Shown here: one piece after another, positions 23,494-28,632 of the stretch
How positions within the stretch are numbered: position 1 is the first letter of the stretch
Layout of the letters: every line of letters starts with the position of its first letter
From: Ramlibacter sp.
Lineage (GTDB): Bacteria; Pseudomonadota; Gammaproteobacteria; Burkholderiales; Burkholderiaceae
Direction: 5' to 3'
NCBI GenBank assembly: GCA_014376915.1
Contig: JACMQP010000017.1
Location: forward strand, 1-28,632
Length of the DNA: 28,632 nt
The notes under the pieces: model-generated
The model's input: only the letters and a program-made list of their open reading frames with translations
Database searches by the model: none
Told to the model about the DNA's origin: nothing
Program-made: the position numbers and the translations under genes

Positions 23494-24978
23494 TCACAGC
23501 TCCTTGAGGTAGCGGGTGGAATCCCTGGAATAGCCGGCGTCCAGGAACAGGCGGTGGGAGGGAAGATTGTCGCGCAGCACTTCGGCCCGCAGCAGGCGGA
23601 CATCAGGCCGGTGCTCGCGCAGCCACGCTTCGGCGGCCCGTAACAAACCCGGCCCGGCGCCCACCGTGGATGCCGACTGGACGCGGTAGATCGACACTTC
23701 GGCGGTGCTGCCATCGGTGTCGAAGCGGACCACCCCGACCGGTTTGTCATCCAGCTCGCCGATCAGGAGCTGACGCTGCGTTGAGGCCAGCAGGCTGGCC
23801 AACCAGTGGTCGTGGTCCGCGCGGCTGATTTCCTTGGGGTCCCGGGAAGCGGTGCGGATTTCCGGCTGGTTGCGCCAGGCCAGCAGCGCTTCGTTGTCGT
23901 CGGCAAGCGCCGGCCGCACACTTATGCCCGCGTACTGCATGAACGACGCGACCCGCAATGCGCCCCGCGCGTCAACTGCGGCCATTGCGTTGCTGGACAG
24001 ATGGTGGCGGAGCGCCGGATTGGCAATCAGAGCGCGCAGATGCAACGCAATCGACTGCGCATCCAGCGCCAGGCCGGCGGGCGCAGCGACCTGTCCACGG
24101 CGGGCGGACCGTTCCAGGACCGCGCGCTGGTTCGGTGCCAGACTGAGCGCCAGGGTCGGCAACCCGAGCGCGCAGCGTTCCCAGGTTGCGCCGCCACCGG
24201 CCCCGACAGCCAAATCCGCCGCAACGCACAACTGTGCCATGTCGCTGTTCTGGATGAGGCAGCGCAGGCTGGGCCATTCGCGGGCCAGCACTTCAATCCG
24301 CGCGCGTGCCGGATGCGAGGGCCCGATCACGACGTCCACGTCCAGCGTGCGGTCGACCAGCGCAATCGCCTCCAGCACCGGCTCGGTCGCGTTCACGCTG
24401 TCCATCCCGCCCATGAACACCAGCACCCGCCGCACCGGGCCATCCCTGGGGACAAGCCCGTTCCGGGCGGCGAGAAATTCGGGCCTGAGCAGCGCGTAGT
24501 GCGGGCCGAGCAGGCAGGTCGTCCCGCGTTCCAGCAAGTCGCAGTACTGAGCCTGCGCTTCCGGCTGCTCGTTGACGTCGAGCAGGCCGTCGCAGGCATG
24601 GGCGCGGCCGAGGTCGTCGATCGCCAGCAGGCGGCGCGCGGCTGGTCGCGCCGCCCGCTCCCAGTCGGCGCCCAGCCCATAGTGATCCACCACCAGCCAG
24701 TCCCAACCATCGCTGTCGATCGCGCAGACGGCGCTTGCGTCATCCAGCTGCGCCGACAGCGGCCACACGGCCTCGGCGGGTCCGCCCGCCGTGGCGCCCA
24801 GCGATTGCAGTTCATGGCCCTGGCCGCGCACCGATGCGGCCAGGTGGTCTGGCAATTCGCGGCCGACAAAGCGGCACGTCGTCCCGTGCCGCCGAAGTTC
24901 CTGCGCCAGTGCCAGGCAACGCACCAGGTGCCCGCTGCCGACATCAGCGGATGCATCCACCCGGAACAGGACTTTCAC
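23494..24978 (-). CDS. pseG: Fused PseG sugar-nucleotide hydrolase and PseH-like N-acetyltransferase
   Basis: This 494-residue protein joins two consecutive steps of pseudaminic acid synthesis. Residues 1-345 are PseG, a GT-B-fold enzyme that hydrolyses UDP from UDP-2,4-diacetamido-2,4,6-trideoxy-L-altrose. It begins MKVLFRVDASADVGSGH, with the catalytic His17 at the same position as in Campylobacter PseG, and has VVDHYGLG, FMGGMDSVN and GAGGGATWERCALGLP. Residues 352-494 are a GNAT domain (ISVRPALADDNEALLAWRN, PVGVVRFDTDG, RDNLPSHRLFLDAGY) that fits PseH, the 4-N-acetyltransferase acting just before PseG. No separate PseH gene is seen. The GTG start at 24978 overlaps the PseF stop as GTGA. 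Confidence 0.92.
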   Translation of the reverse strand: MKVLFRVDASADVGSGHLVRCLALAQELRRHGTTCRFVGRELPDHLAASVRGQGHELQSLGATAGGPAEAVWPLSAQLDDASAVCAIDSDGWDWLVVDHYGLGADWERAARPAARRLLAIDDLGRAHACDGLLDVNEQPEAQAQYCDLLERGTTCLLGPHYALLRPEFLAARNGLVPRDGPVRRVLVFMGGMDSVNATEPVLEAIALVDRTLDVDVVIGPSHPARARIEVLAREWPSLRCLIQNSDMAQLCVAADLAVGAGGGATWERCALGLPTLALSLAPNQRAVLERSARRGQVAAPAGLALDAQSIALHLRALIANPALRHHLSSNAMAAVDARGALRVASFMQYAGISVRPALADDNEALLAWRNQPEIRTASRDPKEISRADHDHWLASLLASTQRQLLIGELDDKPVGVVRFDTDGSTAEVSIYRVQSASTVGAGPGLLRAAEAWLREHRPDVRLLRAEVLRDNLPSHRLFLDAGYSRDSTRYLKEL

Positions 24979-25682
24979 GATCGACCCCCGGCCAGCGCTT
25001 GGTACAGCGCCTCGGCCCGCTGCCAGTCGGCCGGCGTGTCGATGTCCACCACCCGCCACTCCGGCAGGACGATGGTGCGGCCGTTCTGGTGGATGTTCAG
25101 GCCTTCCAGCCACGAGCCAGCCGGGCCGCAATAGAACTGGCCGGCATCGTAGTACGCCGGTTCCAGGTCCTGGGTGCGGGTGCTGGCGAACTCGGGATAC
25201 AGGGGCCGGGTGCTGCCGTTGCTGTCGCGCCGAAGCGCCCGCTGGACGGCAGATGGAAAGGACGTCACCGGAAACACGTAGGAGCTGCCGGTGCTTTGGA
25301 GCAGTTCGCACGCCTGCTGGAGGTCGGCGACGTCCAGCAGCGGCACGCCTGGATAGATGCAGCAAACGATGTCTGCGGCCATGCCGCGGGCGCCGCATTC
25401 GCGGATGGCGTGGGCAACCACTGGCACCGTCGGCGTCAGGTCGTCGGACAGTTCGGGCGGGCGCATGAAGGGCACCGTGGCGCCAGCGGCGCGTGCCAGC
25501 TCCGCGATCTCCTGGTCGTCGGTGGAGACGACGACATGCTCGAACAGCCCGCTGGCGCGGGCGGCGTCGATCGCGTACGAGAGCATCGGTTTGCCCGCGA
25601 ACAGCTTGATGTTCTTGCGCGGGATGCGCTTGCTGCCGCCGCGGGCAGGAATGACGGCCAGCGTGGCGACGCCCGCATTCAT
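24975..25682 (-). CDS. pseF: Pseudaminic acid cytidylyltransferase
   Basis: PseF activates pseudaminic acid with CTP to give CMP-pseudaminic acid, the glycosyltransferase donor. The 235-residue protein shows the CMP-nonulosonate synthetase signature AVIPARGGSKRIPRKNIK, followed by GKPMLSYAIDAA and HVVVSTDDQEIAELA. PseF-specific features include IVCCIYPGVPLL, FPVTSFPSAVQRAL and a DAGQFYCGPAGSWL region that distinguishes it from NeuA. The ATG at 25682 overlaps the PseC stop as ATGA, and its stop overlaps the PseG-PseH GTG, so it is translationally coupled on both sides. Confidence 0.94.
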   Translation of the reverse strand: MNAGVATLAVIPARGGSKRIPRKNIKLFAGKPMLSYAIDAARASGLFEHVVVSTDDQEIAELARAAGATVPFMRPPELSDDLTPTVPVVAHAIRECGARGMAADIVCCIYPGVPLLDVADLQQACELLQSTGSSYVFPVTSFPSAVQRALRRDSNGSTRPLYPEFASTRTQDLEPAYYDAGQFYCGPAGSWLEGLNIHQNGRTIVLPEWRVVDIDTPADWQRAEALYQALAGGRS

Positions 25683-26839
25683 GCGAGCGCCTCGCGCAGC
25701 ACGCCGGCCACCCGTTGCTGCTGCGCGAACGTCAGGGCCGGAAAAAGCGGCAGCGAGATGGCCTGCGCGTAATAGGCCTCGGCAGCAGGGAAGTCGCCGG
25801 GCCGGAAACCAAGGCGTTGGTAATACGGCTGCGTGTGGATCGGGATGTAGTGGACGTTGGCGCCGATGTTCGCGTTGCGCAGCCGCTGGAACACTTCCGC
25901 GCGTTGGCGGCCGGTGCGGCCCGCATCGATTTCCACCGCATAGAGATGCCAGGCCGAAGTGCGGTCGGGCAAGACCGCGGGCAGGATCAGGGGCAAGCCC
26001 CCGAGCAATTCCCCGTACTGCGCGGCGAGTTCCGCACGGCGCGCCTGCATTGCATCCAGCCGCTTGAGCTGCGAAGTGCCGAGGGCGGCCTGCATGTCGG
26101 TCAGCCGGTAGTTCAGGCCAAGCAATTGCTGCTCGTAGTACCAGCCGCCCTCGGCGGGATGCTCCATCTCCGATGGTTCGCGAGTCATCCCGTGCGAGCG
26201 CAGCAGCTGCAGCTTTCTTGCGAGCGCGGCCTCCTGCGTGGTGACCAGGCCGCCCTCGCCGGTGGTGATGACCTTGACGGCATGGAAGCTGAACACGCTC
26301 AGATCGGCGAAGCCGCTGCCGACCGGTTGTCCAAGGTAGCTTGCGCCGGTGGCGTGCGACGCGTCCTCGATCAGGCGGAAACCAAAACGGTCGGCCAGCG
26401 CCCGCATCTCGCGCAGGTCGCAGGGCAAGCCCCCGAAATCGACCGGGATGACGACTTGCGGCAGGCTGTTGCTGCGGCTCGCCGCCTCCAGCCGCTGCTG
26501 CAGGTCCGCGACAGACATGTTCCTGGTGCGCGGGTCGATGTCGACGAAGCCGATGCTGGCGCCGCAATACAGGGCGCAGTTGGCTGACGCCAGAAAGCTG
26601 TTGGGCGAGGTCCACACGCGGGAGCCCGGCCCGACGTCCAGCGCCAGGCAGGCGATGTGAAGGGCGGCGGTTGCGTTGCAGACGGCGACAGCGTGCTGCG
26701 CCTTGTGGCGGGCGGCGAATGCCTGCTCGAATGCCGGTACTGCGGGTCCCTGGGTGAGGTATTCCGACGACAGCACCGAAGCCACCGCCGCGATGTCTTC
26801 CGCGTCGATGTTCTGGCAGCTGTAGGGGATGAATTCCAT
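25679..26839 (-). CDS. pseC: UDP-4-amino-4,6-dideoxy-N-acetyl-L-altrosamine transaminase
   Basis: PseC is the PLP-dependent aminotransferase that adds the C4 amino group to the 4-keto sugar made by PseB, using glutamate as donor. The 386-residue DegT-fold protein starts FIPYSCQNIDAEDIAAV, has VCNATAALHIACLAL, WTSPNSFLASANCAL, LIEDASHATGA, and FSFHAVKVITTGEGG with Schiff-base Lys189, close to Lys183 of the H. pylori enzyme. NVHYIPIHTQPYYQRLGF near the C-terminus is strongly PseC-like. The ATG at 26839 is chosen because family members start Met-x-x-Ile-Pro-Tyr; it lies 14 bases after PseB. Confidence 0.95.
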   Translation of the reverse strand: MEFIPYSCQNIDAEDIAAVASVLSSEYLTQGPAVPAFEQAFAARHKAQHAVAVCNATAALHIACLALDVGPGSRVWTSPNSFLASANCALYCGASIGFVDIDPRTRNMSVADLQQRLEAASRSNSLPQVVIPVDFGGLPCDLREMRALADRFGFRLIEDASHATGASYLGQPVGSGFADLSVFSFHAVKVITTGEGGLVTTQEAALARKLQLLRSHGMTREPSEMEHPAEGGWYYEQQLLGLNYRLTDMQAALGTSQLKRLDAMQARRAELAAQYGELLGGLPLILPAVLPDRTSAWHLYAVEIDAGRTGRQRAEVFQRLRNANIGANVHYIPIHTQPYYQRLGFRPGDFPAAEAYYAQAISLPLFPALTFAQQQRVAGVLREALA

Positions 26840-26853
26840 GGCGGGAGCAGTGC

Positions 26854-27861
26854 TCACTCGACCGTCGGCGCGGCCTGGTACTGGGCGACCAGCGCTCGCA
26901 ACTGGTCGACCGAGAGGAAGTCCGGGTTGGTTCCACTGTCGTAGGAGAAGCCCGGGTCGACCGGAACTGCGCCCGTCCGTGCGCAGAATTCCGGCACGGT
27001 GAACTGGCCGCCAGCGGGCAAGATGGCGTAGTAGGGGCCCAGGTCGACCGTGTTCAGGCTGTCGCTGGCGGTGATCATTTCCTCGTGGATCTTTTCGCCG
27101 GGCCGGATGCCGATCGTTTCCTGCCTGCATTCGGGTGCCACGGCCGTGGCGACGTCGGTGATGCGGTACGACGGGATCTTCGGCACCAGCACTTCGCCGC
27201 CCCAGGCGTTTTCGATCGCCCACAGCACCATGTCCACCCCTTCCTGAAGGGAGATGTTGAAGCGGGTCATGCGCGGATCGGTGATCGGAAGCACGCCGCT
27301 CCTGCGGCGTTCCAGGAAAAACGGGAGCACCGAGCCGCGGCTGCCCATCACGTTGCCGTACCTGACCACGCTGAACCGCAGATCGCGGTCGCCGATGATG
27401 TTGTTGGCCGCGATGAACAACTTGTCCGAACACAGCTTGGTAGCACCGTACAGGTTGATCGGCGCGGCCGCCTTGTCGGTCGACAGGGCCACCACGCGCT
27501 GGACGCCCTTGTTCAAACAGGCCTCGATCAGGTTCTGCGCGCCGAGCACGTTGGTTTTGATGAACTCGAAGGGGTTGTATTCGGCGGCGGGCACCTGCTT
27601 GAGCGCTGCGGCGTGGACGACGATGTCGATTCCTTCCAGCGCGCGTTGCAATCTCGCCTCGTCCCGGATGTCGCCGATGAAGTAACGCAAGCCCGGATAG
27701 CGCTTCTCGGGGAACAGCTGCGCCATCTCGTACTGCTTCAACTCGTCGCGCGAGTAGATCACCAGCCTGCGGATATCCGGGTTGCGGGCCAGCACGGTCC
27801 TGACGAACGCCCTGCCGAAGGAGCCAGTGCCGCCGGTGATGAGGATGGATTTGTCTGTCAT
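26854..27861 (-). CDS. pseB: UDP-N-acetylglucosamine 4,6-dehydratase (inverting)
   Basis: PseB commits UDP-GlcNAc to the pseudaminic acid pathway through 4,6-dehydration with C5 inversion. The 335-residue soluble SDR has ILITGGTGSFGRAFV (Rossmann motif), YSRDELKQYEMAQLF, GDIRD, HAAALKQVPAAEYNP, and STDKAAAPINLYGATK with Asp129-Lys130 and Tyr138/Lys142, matching the Asp132-Lys133-Tyr141 set of H. pylori FlaA1. It lacks membrane helices, unlike WbpM/PglF-type dehydratases. It is the first gene of the minus-strand pathway, with a 119-base divergent gap upstream. The ATG at 27861 places the Rossmann motif a few residues in, as usual; no strong Shine-Dalgarno sequence is seen. Confidence 0.95.
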   Translation of the reverse strand: MTDKSILITGGTGSFGRAFVRTVLARNPDIRRLVIYSRDELKQYEMAQLFPEKRYPGLRYFIGDIRDEARLQRALEGIDIVVHAAALKQVPAAEYNPFEFIKTNVLGAQNLIEACLNKGVQRVVALSTDKAAAPINLYGATKLCSDKLFIAANNIIGDRDLRFSVVRYGNVMGSRGSVLPFFLERRRSGVLPITDPRMTRFNISLQEGVDMVLWAIENAWGGEVLVPKIPSYRITDVATAVAPECRQETIGIRPGEKIHEEMITASDSLNTVDLGPYYAILPAGGQFTVPEFCARTGAVPVDPGFSYDSGTNPDFLSVDQLRALVAQYQAAPTVE

Positions 27862-27980
27862 GATGTTGGCTGGTGCAGCCCGGGATGCGCTGCGCACAAG
27901 TATTATCAAGGACCGGGCCGCAAACGGTCCGCTGGTCCTGGCGCCCCCGGGGACCGATCCGGACGGACAAGAATTCCCTG
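27862..27980. promoter_or_regulatory. Divergent pseB / membrane-dehydratase intergenic region
   Basis: This 119-base gap separates the pse arm from the right-edge gene. The only A/T-rich island is TATTATC at 27901-27907, which read on the minus strand is GATAATA, a plausible -10 element about 40 bases before pseB. No good -35 hexamer accompanies it. The right half contains GGACCG (27910-27915), CGGTCC (27925-27930) and GGACCG (27951-27956), which can form two alternative stem-loops. I saw no obvious JUMPstart/ops-like element (GGCGGTAG) here. Confidence 0.4.
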
Positions 27981-28632
27981 ATGCTTTCTCGCGCCACCAT
28001 CCTTCCCGTCCTCGATCTGCTGCTGGTCGCAGCCGCCTGGGTGCTGGCATTCTGGTTCCGTTTCAACCTCGATATCCCGGACGAATTCGCGCAGTTGCTG
28101 GTGGTGACCCTGCCGTGTGCCTTGTTGTCCTACGGCGTCAGCCTGGCGGCGTTCCGGGTCTACCGGCAGATCTGGCGCTATACCAGCATCGTCGACCTGA
28201 ACCGGCTCTTCGCCGGCAGCGTCGTGGGCGCCGTTGTGACCACGGCGTCCGTGCTGATGCTGCGGTTGCCCGGGTTTCCCCGGTCCGTGCTGCTGCTGCA
28301 CCCGTTGCTTGTGTTGCTGGTGCTGGGCGCGGTGCGCGCAGCGTGGCGCAGCTGGGGCGATCGCAGCCACGCCGTCGGGGCTGGCAAGCCACTGCTTGTG
28401 ATCGGCTCCATCGAGGACGTCTCGGCATCGATCGGTGCGTTGCGCGGTTCCCGGGAATGGGCGCTGACGGGCATCGTCTCGCCGGTTGCCTCCGAAGTCG
28501 GCCGCTCGTTGCAGGGCTTGCCGGTGCTTTGCGCGCTCAAGGACCTGGGTGCGGCTGTGCGCAAGACGTCGATCAAGACGGCGGTTGTGGTGGCCGTCCC
28601 CGGCTCCGATGCGCGCCGGCAGGCTCTTGTGC
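27981..28632 (+). CDS. Membrane-bound nucleotide-sugar 4,6-dehydratase (WbpM/PglF/CapD class), N-terminal part
   Basis: The gene runs off the right edge; 217 codons are visible with no stop. The protein starts with four likely membrane helices (about 8-26, 37-58, 77-95 and 102-120). The loop FRVYRQIWRYTSIVDLNRLF is the hallmark of the WbpM/PglF/CapD family. A Rossmann-like domain then begins at KPLLVIGSIEDV (136-147), without the usual GxGxxG spacing. The catalytic dehydratase domain would lie beyond the window. Family enzymes make UDP-4-keto-6-deoxy-GlcNAc for QuiNAc, FucNAc or bacillosamine, so it may supply the initiating sugar. Start codon is the ATG at 27981; the ribosome site is weak (GGACGGACAAG upstream). 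It is divergent from pseB. Confidence 0.85.
   Translation, partial: MLSRATILPVLDLLLVAAAWVLAFWFRFNLDIPDEFAQLLVVTLPCALLSYGVSLAAFRVYRQIWRYTSIVDLNRLFAGSVVGAVVTTASVLMLRLPGFPRSVLLLHPLLVLLVLGAVRAAWRSWGDRSHAVGAGKPLLVIGSIEDVSASIGALRGSREWALTGIVSPVASEVGRSLQGLPVLCALKDLGAAVRKTSIKTAVVVAVPGSDARRQALV

Noticed and set aside
23494..24978. Treating the long PseG frame as two genes
   Set aside because: The GNAT domain continues in the same frame with no stop, and no internal start with a ribosome site was evident between the domains; a true fusion fits better.
26840..28066. Upstream extensions of the pseC and pseB frames to 28066 and 28050
   Set aside because: The extension of pseC lies inside pseB in another frame, and both continue into the divergent membrane-dehydratase gene. 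Family N-termini fit the ATGs at 26839 and 27861.
1..28632. CRISPR arrays, tRNA or rRNA genes, insertion sequences, integrase or phage genes
   Set aside because: Reading both strands showed no regularly spaced repeats, no cloverleaf with a conserved T-arm, no transposase motifs and essentially no non-coding space to hold them.

Overview
The window looks like chromosomal DNA from a high-GC betaproteobacterium, most likely Burkholderiales near the Comamonadaceae. This rests on the conserved lepA-lepB-DUF4845-rnc-era-recO-pdxJ-acpS-nagZ gene order, protein similarity as I recall it, and a GC-rich intergenic repeat of a type I associate with that group. It was not tested by a database search. No rRNA, tRNA, CRISPR array, insertion sequence or phage gene is visible. 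Coding density is very high, and no stretch longer than about 120 bases lacks a gene.

Region 1 (1-6804, + strand) is a housekeeping run: the end of lepA, a possible 36-codon ORF, lepB (signal peptidase I), a DUF4845 membrane protein, rnc, era, recO, pdxJ, acpS and nagZ. Most junctions are 4-base ATGA overlaps, so the genes are probably co-translated. The main interruption is a 91-base gap between era and recO that holds a double inverted repeat. rnc has no ATG, GTG or TTG at its expected start.

Region 2 (6824-10135, - strand) is a three-gene set: lysS, then a short Hsp70-like ATPase, then a YgjP-type zinc metallopeptidase. It converges on nagZ.

Region 3 (10239-28632) is a surface-glycan locus in two converging arms plus one divergent gene at the right edge. 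The left arm (+ strand, 10239-17610) encodes a MurJ-like flippase, a HpcH/HpaI-type aldolase, a small PglC-like phosphoglycosyl transferase, an asparagine-synthase-like amidotransferase, a pseudaminic-acid-associated methylase, a short-chain dehydrogenase and a GT-B-like protein. The right arm (- strand, transcribed from 27861 down to 17607) encodes the pseudaminic acid pathway in the order PseB, PseC, PseF, a PseG-PseH fusion and PseI. It continues with a Gfo/Idh/MocA oxidoreductase, a DegT-family aminotransferase, a FemAB/BioF2-like acyltransferase, an unrecognised GT-B-like protein and a methyltransferase. At the right edge a truncated membrane protein of the WbpM/PglF/CapD class reads outwards.

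Taken together, PseB, PseC, PseH, PseG, PseI and PseF should convert UDP-GlcNAc to CMP-pseudaminic acid. The right-edge dehydratase and the phosphoglycosyl transferase could start a lipid-linked glycan, the GT-B-like proteins could extend it, and the MurJ-like protein could flip it. The aminotransferase, acyltransferase, methyltransferases and amidotransferase suggest further decoration. The final structure (capsule, O-antigen or protein glycan) cannot be read from this window; no flagellin, polymerase, ligase or export gene is present.
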